Origin: Candidatus Accumulibacter contiguus | GTDB taxonomy: Bacteria; Pseudomonadota; Gammaproteobacteria; Burkholderiales; Rhodocyclaceae | Direction of reading: 5' to 3' | Length of the DNA stretch: 64,000 nt | Assembly (NCBI RefSeq): GCF_012940005.1 | Contig: NZ_SPMX01000006.1 | Span: forward strand, 62,001-126,000 | Part shown: piece after piece, positions 25,964 through 38,252 of the stretch | Layout of the letters: each line of letters starts with the position of its first letter | How positions within the stretch are numbered: the first letter of the stretch is position 1 | Notes under the pieces: generated by a model | Seen by the model: only the letters and a program-made list of their open reading frames with translations | Told to the model about the DNA's origin: nothing | Databases searched by the model: none | Position numbers and translations under genes: made by a program

Positions 25964-27124
25964 ATGGCGGTTGAATTTCTGTCGGGTAACCGGCTGACCC
26001 TGCTGAACAGCGGCGCCGAGTATTTTCCGGCGCTGATCAAGGCGATCGACAAGGCACAGCATGAAGTTCATCTCGAAAGCTACATCTTCGAGGATGATGC
26101 GACCGGCCGTGCCGTCGCGGCAGCAATGGCCAATGCCGCTCGACGCGGCGTCACGGTTCGCGTTCTCGTCGATGGCTTCGGTGCCCCCGAGTTTGCCAGG
26201 CAACTGCAGCCGGGGCTGGTCGCGGCCGGGGTGCAGGTCATGGTCTTCCGACCCGAGATCGCACGTTTCCGCCTGCGTCGTCATCGCCTGCGTCGCCTGC
26301 ACCGCAAGCTGGCGATGGTGGATGGAGAAATCGCCTTCGTTGGCGGCATCAATGTCGTCGATGACAGCGATCGTCCGCTTGAAGTGCCACCGCGCCACGA
26401 TTACGCGGTGCGCATCGAAGGCCCGCTGCTGCAGCCGATTCAGCGGACGCTGCACCGGCTCTGGGAACTGGTGTTATGGGCGAAGCTCAATCGCCGTTAC
26501 CGGCTACCGAGGATCCCGCACAAGGAACCGAAAGCACGTGGCGAGCAAACGGCGGCCTTTCTGGTACGCGACAACATCCGTCACCGCCGTGACATCGAGG
26601 AAGCCTACCTGGTGGCGATCGCTGCCGCTCGCGAAGAAATCCTCCTGGCCAACGCCTATTTCCTGCCCGGCCGCCGCTTCCGGAGAGCCCTGCACGATGC
26701 GGCCAGGCGCGGCGTGCGGGTGATCATCGTGCTGCAGGGGCGTATCGAATACCGCCTCCTGCACTACGCCACGCAGGCGCTTTATGGCAAATTGCTGGGC
26801 GCCGGCATCCGCATCTTCGAATATCGGCGTAGCTTCCTGCACGCCAAGGTTGCGGTCATCGACCGATACTGGGCAACCGTCGGATCTTCGAACATCGATC
26901 CCTTCAGTCTGCTGCTTGCCAGGGAAGCAAACGTCGTCGTCCGCGACGATGCGTTTGCCAGGGAACTGCGGCAGAGTCTCCAGGCGGCGATGCGGCAGGG
27001 CGCCAGCGAGTTGCCGGTCGATAGCTGGAAACGCCTGCCCTGGCATTCTCGCCTGCTGCATCGGGCCAGCTACCATCTGATCCGGATTCTCGTCGGCATT
27101 GCCGGTTACGGCGGCAAGCGCTAA
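25964..27124 (+). CDS. clsB: Cardiolipin synthase B-like phospholipase D protein
   Basis: The 386-residue protein has two phospholipase D HKD motifs: HRKLAMVDGEIAFVGGIN (about residue 112) and HAKVAVIDRYWATVGSSNID (about residue 293). The N-terminal GNRLTLLNSGAEYFPALIKA is typical of ClsB (YbhO), which condenses phosphatidylglycerol or uses phosphatidylethanolamine to form cardiolipin at the inner membrane. It lacks the two N-terminal membrane helices of ClsA, in agreement with ClsB. The gene lies 152 bp downstream of mscS on the same strand. Confidence 0.87.
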   Translation: MAVEFLSGNRLTLLNSGAEYFPALIKAIDKAQHEVHLESYIFEDDATGRAVAAAMANAARRGVTVRVLVDGFGAPEFARQLQPGLVAAGVQVMVFRPEIARFRLRRHRLRRLHRKLAMVDGEIAFVGGINVVDDSDRPLEVPPRHDYAVRIEGPLLQPIQRTLHRLWELVLWAKLNRRYRLPRIPHKEPKARGEQTAAFLVRDNIRHRRDIEEAYLVAIAAAREEILLANAYFLPGRRFRRALHDAARRGVRVIIVLQGRIEYRLLHYATQALYGKLLGAGIRIFEYRRSFLHAKVAVIDRYWATVGSSNIDPFSLLLAREANVVVRDDAFARELRQSLQAAMRQGASELPVDSWKRLPWHSRLLHRASYHLIRILVGIAGYGGKR

Positions 27125-27141
27125 CGGTCATCACTTGCCCA

Positions 27142-28074
27142 TCATCCGGGAAATACACCACGCTGCGCCGGTACCCGCGCCATCGACCAGGTAGCAATCG
27201 CCCAGCGCCAGAAGTCTCGCAAGGATCCGCTGCGGATTTCCGGCGGCACCGGCTGGCCAAGAAAGTTCAGCGCCGCCGCAAGCACCACACAGCCACCCGA
27301 AGCATCGACGGCGGTGGCGCGCGTCTGTTTGGAAAGTTTCTCGCCGGCTGCATTGGTCACCACCGGCAGGTGTGCGTAAGTGGGTGTCGGCAGCGCCAGG
27401 CGTTGCTGCAGCCAGATCTGGCGTGCCGTCGAGTCGAGCAGATCGACGCCGCGCACCACTGCATTGACCCCCTGCGCCGCGTCGTCGACGACCACCGCCA
27501 GCTGGTAGGCATACTGACCATCGGCACGTAGCAGAATGAAGTCACCCACCGCGCGCGCGAGGTTCTGCTGCACCGGTCCCTGTACGCGATCCTCGAATGC
27601 GATCTCGCGGTCCGGAACACGCATTCGCCATGCACGCGGCGCGCGTCCGGGGGGCAAACCGGCCCGGCAGATTCCGGGGTAGACCAGGCCGCCGTCGACC
27701 GCCGGCACTGGCGAGCAGGCGGCAATCGCGCGCCGCGAGCAGGCACAGGGATACACCTCGCCGTCGAGTCGCAGACGGGTCAAAGCCGCATGATAGCGAT
27801 CCAGGCGCTGGCTCTGCACTACCACCTCGCCGTCCCACTCAAAAGCGAAGGCCTCGAGCGTGCGCCGAATGCTGTCTGCGGCCCCTGGCAGCGCCCGCGA
27901 CCGGTCGACATCTTCAATGCGCAGCAGCCATTCACCACCGTGTGCCCGTGCGTCAAGATAGCTGCCGACGGCGGCAACCAGCGAACCAAAATGCAGCGGA
28001 CCCGTCGGGGAAGGTGCAAAACGGCCACGATAGGCGTGCCCGTGGACCTGCTCGCCGCCTGATTTACCTTGCAT
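27142..28074 (-). CDS. gluQ: Glutamyl-Q tRNA(Asp) synthetase
   Basis: The start is the ATG at 28074. The much longer open frame further upstream is antisense to argB and is not real. The 310-residue protein resembles the catalytic half of glutamyl-tRNA synthetase. It has GRFAPSPTGPLHFGSLVAAV (residues 17-36), Cys residues in YPCACSRR and YPGICR that form the zinc site, and the KMSKS-like KLSKQTRA near residue 245. It attaches glutamate to the queuosine base of tRNA-Asp. There is no tRNA anticodon-binding domain, as expected for this family. It is convergent with clsB. Confidence 0.92.
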   Translation of the reverse strand: MQGKSGGEQVHGHAYRGRFAPSPTGPLHFGSLVAAVGSYLDARAHGGEWLLRIEDVDRSRALPGAADSIRRTLEAFAFEWDGEVVVQSQRLDRYHAALTRLRLDGEVYPCACSRRAIAACSPVPAVDGGLVYPGICRAGLPPGRAPRAWRMRVPDREIAFEDRVQGPVQQNLARAVGDFILLRADGQYAYQLAVVVDDAAQGVNAVVRGVDLLDSTARQIWLQQRLALPTPTYAHLPVVTNAAGEKLSKQTRATAVDASGGCVVLAAALNFLGQPVPPEIRSGSLRDFWRWAIATWSMARVPAQRGVFPG

Positions 28075-28081
28075 CTCGGGG

Positions 28082-28155
28082 AGAGACTCACGTCGCTCCC
28101 CTCGCCCGCAGGCAGGCGATGGGTCGGGGCTAAGGAGTACGGTCATGGCATTGTG
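28082..28155 (+). repeat. Degenerate copy of the dispersed G-rich intergenic repeat
   Basis: Between the gluQ and argB starts, a CTCCCCTCGCCCGC segment is followed by GGGTCGGGG and then ACGGTCATGGC. This order matches the centre and first hairpin arm of the full-length element, with several differences. Assignment is less certain than for the other copies. Confidence 0.35.
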
Positions 28156-28203
28156 GCTTACATCATTTTCTCTTGCCTTGGCGTTTCCGGCAGCGCCGGG
28201 TAA

Positions 28204-29121
<918 letters not shown>

Positions 29122-29128
29122 TCGGAGG

Positions 29129-29797
29129 ATGGTTCTGAAGGCGGCGTCACCAGTCTGGCTGTTCGACCTCGACAACACGCTGCACGACGCCAGCCCGCAT
29201 ATCTTCCCGCACCTCAACCGTGCGATGGTCGCTTATATCCGTGATCACCTTGGCGTTGACGAACAGGCAGCGACGCGCATCCGGCAGGACTACTGGCAGC
29301 GCTACGGCGCCACACTGCTCGGCCTGATGCGTCATCACGGCACCGATCCGCAGCATTTCCTGTGGCACACGCACCAGTTCCCCGACCTCAAGCACATGCT
29401 GGTTCTGGAGCGCGGACTGCGGGCCATGCTGCTGCGCCTGCCGGGACGCAAGATCGTCTTCTCCAACGCGCCGCTTCATTACAGCGAGGCCGTCCTCGAA
29501 CTCGCCGGTATCGACGCCTGCTTCGATGCGGTCTATTCCATCGAGCGTATCCGCTTCCAACCCAAACCGGCAATTGGCGGCTTCCGCCACCTGCTACGCA
29601 GCGAGCGCCTGCCCGCCCATCGCTGCATCATGGTCGAAGACACCCTGGCCAATCTGCAGACGGCCAAACGACTGGGAATGCAAACCGTATGGGTGTGTGG
29701 CAGCACACGCCAGCCCTCCTTTGTCGACCTGCGGCTGGTTTCCATTCTCGATCTGCCGCGTGGTTTACAACACTTGTCGATCGGGGAGCTATTGTAG
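29129..29797 (+). CDS. HAD-family pyrimidine 5'-nucleotidase (SDT1-like)
   Basis: The 222-residue protein has the HAD motif I LFDLDNTLHDAS (about residues 10-21), motif II IVFSNAPLHY (about residue 110) and motif III with MVEDTLANLQTAKRLGM near residue 168. The DNTLHDA variant and the YRCxx-type middle region are typical of the SDT1/pyrimidine 5'-nucleotidase group. In beta-proteobacteria this gene commonly follows argB, as here. GGAGG directly abuts the ATG, an unusually short spacing, so a different start within the first codons is possible. Confidence 0.85.
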   Translation: MVLKAASPVWLFDLDNTLHDASPHIFPHLNRAMVAYIRDHLGVDEQAATRIRQDYWQRYGATLLGLMRHHGTDPQHFLWHTHQFPDLKHMLVLERGLRAMLLRLPGRKIVFSNAPLHYSEAVLELAGIDACFDAVYSIERIRFQPKPAIGGFRHLLRSERLPAHRCIMVEDTLANLQTAKRLGMQTVWVCGSTRQPSFVDLRLVSILDLPRGLQHLSIGELL

Positions 29798-29877
29798 ACA
29801 GAAGTAGTCTACTTTGATACCGATCAATCCATCAGTCCTGTAGACTTTGTTCCTGGCCCCTCCTTGGAATCCCCTTC

Positions 29878-32800
29878 TTGAGAGAATCCGCGTCAACACA
29901 ACAACAGCTTCTTGAATACAAGGCCATCCTCGACCATTCGGGGATCGCGGTGGTATGCACGCGCCAGCGTCGCGTCTACCGCTGCAACCAGCGAGCCGAG
30001 GAGCTGTTCAGTTGGCCGGCCGGAACCCTGGTGGGCCAGCCGGCTCTCGTCTTCTACCCGAGCAGCGAAGCCTGCGATGCCCTGCGTCGGCAAGCACGTT
30101 CGCAGTTGGGAAGCGGGCAGGTGGTGAATCTCGAAACTCAACTGACACGCCGCGACGGCAGCACTTTCATCGCGCAACTGATCGCCCGCGCCATCGACCC
30201 TGCAGAACCCGGTCAGGCCACGGTCTGGATCGTCCGCGACATCACGCAGGAAGTCCACGCCCGCGAGGCCAACGCTCGCCTGCTGCGCGAGCAGCAACTC
30301 ATTTTCCAGAATGCCGAGACCGGCATCGTGATCCTCCGCGATCGCGTCATTCAGCGCTGTAATCGGCGCTTTACCGAGATCCTGGGTTACGCGCCGGACG
30401 AGTTGATCGGCCAATCGACCCGCATCTACTACCCGAGTGAAGAGGCCTGGCTTGCAACCGGCCGCCAGGCCTATGCGGCGATTGCCGAAACCGGCATCTA
30501 CCATGGCGACACGCTCTTCCATCGACGCGATGGCACAACGCTGTGGTGTCACATCACCGGCAGCATGATCAACCCGGCGAACCCGGACGAAGGGTATGTC
30601 TGGCTGTACGAAGATGTCACCGAAAAGCGCCAGGCGAACCGCGTCATGAACGCGCTGCTGCGTGAACAGACACTGATTTTCGAACGTGCGCCGATTGGCA
30701 TCGTTTTCCTGCGCGATCGCATCATCCAGCGTTGCAACCCGAGCTTCGAGAGAATCTTTGGCTATCCGCAGGGGCAAATGCTTGGTCAGTCCACGCGCAT
30801 CTGCTTCGCCAGCGAAGCCTCGTGGAGCGAAGCTGGCGAACGTGCTCACAAGAGGATTAATGAAACCGGAAAGTTCGTCGGCGAGATCGAGTACCGCAAG
30901 ATCGATGGGACCCCGATCTGGTGCCAGGTAACCGGCAGCCTGATTGATCCGGTCCACCCGGACAAGGGTCATGTCTGGCTGTTCGAGGACGTCACCGCGC
31001 GTCGAGCGGCTGAAGAGGCCCTGGTGGAAAGCCTCTGGGAACAGCAGCTGATCTTTGACAATGCGATGATCGGAATTTCCTACCAGCGCGAACGCATCTT
31101 CCTGCGCTGCAATCGCCGTTGCGAGGAGATTTTCGGCTACCCGCCGGGGGGCCTGCGGGGACACTCGACGCGCATCCTGTTCGCCAGCCAGGAGGCCTGG
31201 GAAGAGGTCGGACGCCTGGTCTATGGGAATGGCGCAGTGACGGGAACCTTTGACGGCGAAATCCTCTATTGCCGGCGTGACGGCACACCGATCTGGGTGC
31301 ATGCGATTGGTCGTACCATTGGCGACCATCAGGAGGGCGAAACCTGGATCTGGACCTTCGAGGATGTGACGGCACACCGGGCTGCAGAGCAAGCGCTACG
31401 GCAAAGTCATCTCGAACTCGAGCAGCGGGTGGCCGAACGTACCCTCGAGTTGTCGCAACAGCTTCATTTCATGCGCCAGTTGATCGAGGCGATTCCCGGT
31501 CCGGTCTTCTACAAGAACCGGCAAGGGCTGTATCTCGGATGCAATCAGGCCTTTCTCGAGGTCATGGGCAAGTCACGCAGCGAGGTGATCGGCGCCACCG
31601 TCTACGACCTTGCCCCCCGCGAACTGGCTGATCGCTACCAGGCTGCCGACGACGAATTGTTCCGGCACGCGGGTTCGCAGGTGTACGAAACCAAAGTCCG
31701 GCACGCTGACGGCAGCATGCGTGACGTGGTCTTTCACAAAGCCACCTATGGCAAACCAGGCGAAGCCAACGGCGGTCTGGTCGGCGTGATGCTCGACATC
31801 ACCGATCGGAAGCGCATGGAGGCGCGCCTGCAACAAGCCGCGACGGTCTTCGACAGCAGCGCCGAAGGCATCACCATCACCGCTCCGGATGGCCAAATCA
31901 TTGCCGTGAACCGCGCCTTCACCGAGATCACCGGTTACCGCGAGGATGAAGTGATCGGGCGTAACCCGCGCATCCTGCAGTCCGGACTACAGGACGCAGC
32001 CTTTTACCGGGAAATGTGGCAGGTTCTCGGCCGTTGCGGGCGCTGGCGGGGCGAACTCTGGAACCGGCGCAAGGACGGCCAGACTTTCCTGGAATCGCTG
32101 ACGATCAGCGCCGTCCATGACCCCGATGGACAACTCACGCACTATGTCGGCGTGTTCTCCGACATCACCGAGCTGCGGCAAGCTCATGATCAACTCGATC
32201 ACCAGGCACATCACGATCCGCTGACCGGTCTGCCCAATCGCTTGCTGCTTGGTGACCGATTGCACAAGGCCTTGCAGCGTGCCCACCGCGACGAGAACGG
32301 ACTGGCGGTCCTGTTCATCGACCTCGATCGTTTCAAGAACATCAACGACACTCTCGGCCACCAGGTCGGCGATCGCGTCCTCTGTGAGGTGGCGTGGCGC
32401 CTGAGCAGACTGATGCGTGAAGCGGATACCGTTGGCCGACTCGGTGGTGACGAATTTCTGATCATCATCGAGGACATCTTCGATCCGACCGCCGTCTCGC
32501 ACATCGCAGAGAAAATCCTCAACGCCCTGCAGGATTCGCCAGTGACCGTAGAACAGGAATTCTACGTGGGCGCCAGCATCGGCATCAGCCTCTTCCCGGA
32601 TGACGGCGCGGACGCCGATACGCTAATGAAGAATGCCGATGTCGCAATGTACCGCGCCAAGGAGCGTGGCCGCAACGCCTACGAGTTTTTCACCAAGGAA
32701 CTGACGCAGTCCTCGCTGGCGCGTCTGCAAATGGAGACCGACCTGCGACGAGCCATTGAGCGCGACGAGTTGCGGGTCTACCTGCAACCCCAGTTTTCCC

Positions 32801-33478
32801 TGAAAACGGGCAGGACACTCGGCGCCGAGGCGCTGGTACGCTGGTTGCGCCCTGAGCACGGACTGGTGATGCCGGGAGAATTCATCAAACTGGCCGAGGA
32901 ATCCGGACTGATTGTCCCCATCGGAGCCTGGGTTCAAAAGACCGCCTGCTGTCAGTGGGCCGCATGGTGTGCCGCGGGCCGCCAGCCGGGGGTGCTGTCG
33001 GTCAACGTTTCCGGAGTCGAATTCGTACGTGGCCGAATCCAGGAGACCGCACACAACACCCTGGATACCTCGCAACTACCGGCACAGTTCCTCGAACTCG
33101 AAATCACCGAGAGTGCCATCATGAGCCATGCCGAGAACAGTGCCCAGGCGCTTGACAAACTGCGGACCATGGGCATCAGCCTGGTTATCGACGATTTCGG
33201 CACGGGTTACTCTTCGCTCGCTTACCTGAAGCGTTTGCCACTCAACAAGCTCAAGGTCGATCAGAGTTTTGTGCGCGGGCTGCCCGGCGACGCCGAGGAC
33301 TGCGCCATCGTGCGCGCGGTGATTGCGCTTGCCCACAGCCTGCAATTGACGGTGATTGCCGAGGGCGTCGAGAACGAGGCGCAACAGGAATTCCTGACCC
33401 GCGAAGGTTGCGACGAAATGCAGGGCTATCTGCGTGGCCGGCCGATGCCGTTCGACGAGTATGAAAGGAGCTTCCTCA

Positions 33479-33486
<8 letters not shown>
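29878..33486 (+). CDS. Six-PAS cytoplasmic GGDEF-EAL protein (c-di-GMP turnover)
   Basis: This 1202-residue protein starts at a TTG, as no better start is seen. It has no membrane helix. Six PAS domains occupy about residues 14-125, 140-255, 262-377, 385-500, 530-645 and 655-770, with a coiled coil near 503-525. PAS 2 to 4 are close paralogues sharing RCNxxF and GQSTRI-type motifs. A GGDEF domain with intact GGDEF (about residue 856) and an EAL domain with GAEALVRW (about 982-989), ESAIM and DDFGTGYSSL follow. Both cyclic di-GMP synthesis and breakdown are therefore possible. Its last codons overlap the next gene's start. Confidence 0.9.
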
Positions 33487-35591
<2,105 letters not shown>

Positions 35592-35639
35592 CTATGGCCA
35601 GATAAATATAATTGATGAAAAAAGTACACTGTGGGGGAA

Positions 35640-35768
35640 CTGACGGCGATGGAATTCGTTCTCATTGCGTAGATGGCCATGCCATCTCCCGCTTCACCTC
35701 CCTGAGCGGGGTGCCTTATTGATGTAAGGCATACCTTGCCCCCGGCCCCCCCTTGCCGGGGGTTTTTC
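35640..35768 (+). ncRNA. Candidate small RNA with four consecutive hairpins and intrinsic terminator
   Basis: No gene covers the 194 bp between the hemB start and the engB end. On the plus strand four hairpins follow one another: AGATGGC/GCCATCT (35671-35687), CCCGCT/AGCGGG (35688-35710) with the loop TCACCTCCCTG, TGCCTTA/TAAGGCA (35712-35731) and the terminator stem (35739-35762). The second loop carries CCTCC, complementary to a Shine-Dalgarno sequence. Such loops are used by several regulatory RNAs to block translation. A TATAAT at 35607-35612 could serve as a -10 hexamer. The 5' end is not defined. Confidence 0.6.
35739..35768 (+). terminator. Rho-independent terminator
   Basis: CCCCCGGC at 35739-35746 pairs perfectly with GCCGGGGG at 35755-35762 and is followed at once by TTTTTCTTT. 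The T-run is only on the plus strand, so it terminates a plus-strand transcript, with no protein gene upstream on that strand nearby. Confidence 0.85.
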
Positions 35769-35770
35769 TT

Positions 35771-36473
35771 TCAACGCTTGCCGGCATTTCGGGCACCCCA
35801 GCCGATGGCACTGCGCTTCTTCGGGCGGGCCACTTTCTCGGTGGCCAGACCAGTCGGTGGCGGTGGCTCCGGCTTGCTCTCCAGATCAAGCCAGCAGCCG
35901 AGAATCGCCTCCGCCTCCATCACTCCCGACTTGTTCAAGCTCGAAAAAAAGTTGCAGTGTGCAGTTGCCGCCAATCTCGTTCAGCACCTTCTGCACCTCG
36001 CGATATGCGAGCGCCTGCTGCTGACGAGAAAGTTTGTCGGCCTTGGAGAGCAACACATGGATGGGTTTGCCGGTTGGTGCAAACCAGCCCAGCATCTGCA
36101 GGTCCAGTTCGGTCAGCGGGTGGCGACTATCCATGATCAGGACCAGACCAGACAGCGCTTCGCGGTGCCGCAGATAGGGGGCCAGCAAGCCCTCCCACTG
36201 CGAACGAATTTCCTCGGGTGCCTTGGCGAAACCATAGCCAGGCAGGTCGACGAAGTATTTGCCGTCGGCGATCCGAAAATAGTTCAGATGCTGCGTTCGT
36301 CCCGGTGTTTTGGAGACAAAAGCCAGCCGCGCATGATTGGCCAGAGTGTTGATCGCCGACGACTTGCCGGAATTCGAGCGTCCTGCGAATGCGACTTCGC
36401 ATTGCGAGTCGACCGGCAGATCACGCAGATGGGCAATTGTCGTGTGAAAGACCGCCCGCTGGAAGAGAGACAT
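35771..36473 (-). CDS. engB: Ribosome-biogenesis GTPase EngB (YihA/YsxC), interrupted by a frameshift
   Basis: The ATG at 36473 opens a P-loop GTPase with G1 [13 protein letters not shown]2 TPGRTQ, G3 DLPGYG and G4 LSKADK. EngB is needed for large ribosomal subunit assembly and is usually essential. After about residue 174 the frame leaves the family pattern and ends at 35886. The expected C-terminus, [20 protein letters not shown], continues in another frame to 35771. Removing one base from the seven-T run (plus-strand A7 at 35944-35950) restores a 233-residue protein. The extra base is a sequencing error, a slippage site or a true mutation. Confidence 0.85.
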
Positions 36474-36528
36474 GAATGAACCCAGGATGAGTGTATGGAA
36501 TGACGCGGGTGCGCGCCCGAGCAGCAAA

Positions 36529-36545
36529 CTGATATAGAATATCAG
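36529..36545. promoter_or_regulatory. Palindrome overlapping a probable -10 element of the cytochrome c4 gene
   Basis: CTGATAT-AGA-ATATCAG is a perfect 7-bp inverted repeat, 60 bp upstream of the cytochrome c4 ATG and 56 bp from the divergent engB start. It covers TAGAAT, five of six matches to a -10 hexamer. It could be an operator, but no regulator is identified. Confidence 0.35.
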
Positions 36546-36604
36546 CTTTATTGCATCGCTTCTCCGGCCTCAGATCAGTCATTGTTGTCAATGGGAGTTT
36601 GGAC

Positions 36605-37240
36605 ATGATTCGTACAACGGCACTTGCGGTTCTCCTGGCCGCCAGTTTCCCCGCCTTCGCAACAGAACAGGCAAAAGCCAAAGTTGATCTGGCAAAAGCC
36701 AAAGAAATCGCCGAAGGCGTTTGTGTTGCCTGTCACGGAGCCGATGGCAACAGCCCGGCAGCGGCCAATCCGATCCTCGCCGGCCAGATTCCCGAGTATC
36801 TCTACAAGCAATTGAGCAATTTCAAGGCGGTCGACGGGAAACCGGCGGTACGCAATAACGCGATCATGGGCGGCATGGTTGCGGCGCTGTCAGACGAAGA
36901 CATGAAGAGCTTGTCAGTGTACTTCTCGCAGCAAAAGATGAAACCTTCGGTGGCCAAGGAAGAAAAACTGTTGGCCGAAGGCAAGACGCTATGGCGCGGG
37001 GGGGACTTCGAGAAAGGCATCCCGGCCTGTGCCGGTTGCCACGGTCCGGCCGGCGCTGGTCTGCCGGCGCAATATCCGCGGCTGGCAGGGCAATACGCAG
37101 AGTACACCGCCAATCAGTTGAAAATCTTCCGCAGCCACGAGCGAGCCAACGATTCGGAAAAGGTGATGCGGGTGATTGCCGGCAAACTCTCCGATCACCA
37201 GATCGATGCAATCGCCGAGTACGCAGCAGGTCTACGCTAG
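36605..37240 (+). CDS. Diheme cytochrome c4
   Basis: The ATG at 36605 is preceded by GGGAG and opens a signal peptide (MIRTTALAVLLAASFPAFA). An earlier in-frame start is less likely. The 211-residue precursor has two similar cytochrome c domains, with heme sites CVACH and CAGCH. Their distal methionine regions are NAIMGGMVAALSDEDM and KVMRVIAGKLSDHQID. Cytochrome c4 carries electrons in the periplasm to terminal oxidases or other reductases. It lies divergent from engB, an arrangement common in beta-proteobacteria. Confidence 0.92.
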   Translation: MIRTTALAVLLAASFPAFATEQAKAKVDLAKAKEIAEGVCVACHGADGNSPAAANPILAGQIPEYLYKQLSNFKAVDGKPAVRNNAIMGGMVAALSDEDMKSLSVYFSQQKMKPSVAKEEKLLAEGKTLWRGGDFEKGIPACAGCHGPAGAGLPAQYPRLAGQYAEYTANQLKIFRSHERANDSEKVMRVIAGKLSDHQIDAIAEYAAGLR

Positions 37241-37343
37241 AGCCGCACGCGCCCTCCTGTCGCCAGACGTTCCGCGTACCCCCTTGGCAAGGAGCGGCTG
37301 ACCCTCTACCATGCTGTGACTCCAAGACCCGAAAGGACGCTTC

Positions 37344-37775
37344 ATGAAGACTCTCAGGCAAATCCTCGCCGACAAAAGCGGACCTCTGATGAGCGTCTCG
37401 CCGGACGATCCAGTTTTCTATGCGCTGCAGGTGATGTCCGATGCCAATGTTGGCGCGCTCCTCGTGCTCGATGGGGAGCAACTCGTCGGGATCTTCTCCG
37501 AGCGTGATTATGCCCGCAAGGTGATCCTCTTCGGCAAGGCGTCGAAAGACACTCCGGTGCGCGCAATCATGACGGACAAGGTGCTTTATGTGACCCCCGA
37601 CCGGACGGTCGACGAGTGCATGGCGATCATGACGGACAAACACATCCGCCACCTGCCGGTTCTCGACGACGAGGGCAAGGTTCTCGGGATTGTTTCCATC
37701 GGCGATGTGGTCAAGGAAACGATCTGCGAACAACAGTTCATCATCCAGCAAATGGCAAAATACATCACCGGTTGA
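37344..37775 (+). CDS. Tandem CBS-domain protein
   Basis: This 143-residue protein is two CBS motifs and nothing else: VSPDDPVFYALQVMSDANVG with GIFSERDYARKV, and VTPDRTVDECMAIMTDKHIR with GIVSIGDVVKETI. CBS pairs bind adenine nucleotides and act as energy sensors. Single-module proteins of this kind bind AMP/ATP or NADH and have no known partner here. AAAGGACG precedes the ATG. Confidence 0.92.
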   Translation: MKTLRQILADKSGPLMSVSPDDPVFYALQVMSDANVGALLVLDGEQLVGIFSERDYARKVILFGKASKDTPVRAIMTDKVLYVTPDRTVDECMAIMTDKHIRHLPVLDDEGKVLGIVSIGDVVKETICEQQFIIQQMAKYITG

Positions 37776-37851
37776 GCTTGCGTTGCCTGCGCGGAAGACC
37801 ACGCCCAATCCGGCAGATCATCAACTCCAGCCACCACAAAAGGATCTTTCT

Positions 37852-38229
37852 GTGAACGCTCTGCCCTTCTCGATTCGCACCCTTGTCCTCGCCTCAGCCC
37901 TGTTCGCCACCGTCGCAACTGCCGAAACGGTCGCTCCTGCCCGCAATGAGGGAGGGATGCTGGTCGGCAACAATGGCATGACCCTTTATGTCTTCGACAA
38001 GGACAGCGCAGGCAAGAGCGCCTGCAATGGCCCATGTGCAGCCAACTGGCCACCCCTGATGGCTGCCGAAGGCGACCAGGCAAGCGGTAACTGGAGCGTC
38101 ATCACCCGTGACGACGGCAGCAAACAGTGGGCCTACAAGAGCAAGCCACTGTACTTCTGGGCCAAAGATCAGAAGCCTGGCGACAAGACCGGTGACGGTT
38201 TCAACGGTGTCTGGCACCTCGCTCAGTAA
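37852..38229 (+). CDS. Secreted Yx(FWY)xxD-motif protein (COG4315-like)
   Basis: The start is the GTG at 37852, with AAGGATC upstream. The 125-residue product has a signal peptide to about residue 25. The motifs TLYVFDKDSAGKSACNG and PLYFWAKDQKPGDKTG each contain the Yx(FWY)xxD pattern of this family. The CNGPCAANWPP segment with two Cys is also conserved. The function of the family is unknown. It is predicted periplasmic. Confidence 0.85.
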   Translation: MNALPFSIRTLVLASALFATVATAETVAPARNEGGMLVGNNGMTLYVFDKDSAGKSACNGPCAANWPPLMAAEGDQASGNWSVITRDDGSKQWAYKSKPLYFWAKDQKPGDKTGDGFNGVWHLAQ

Positions 38230-38252
38230 GCCAAGGCCGAGAAGGCCCATCG

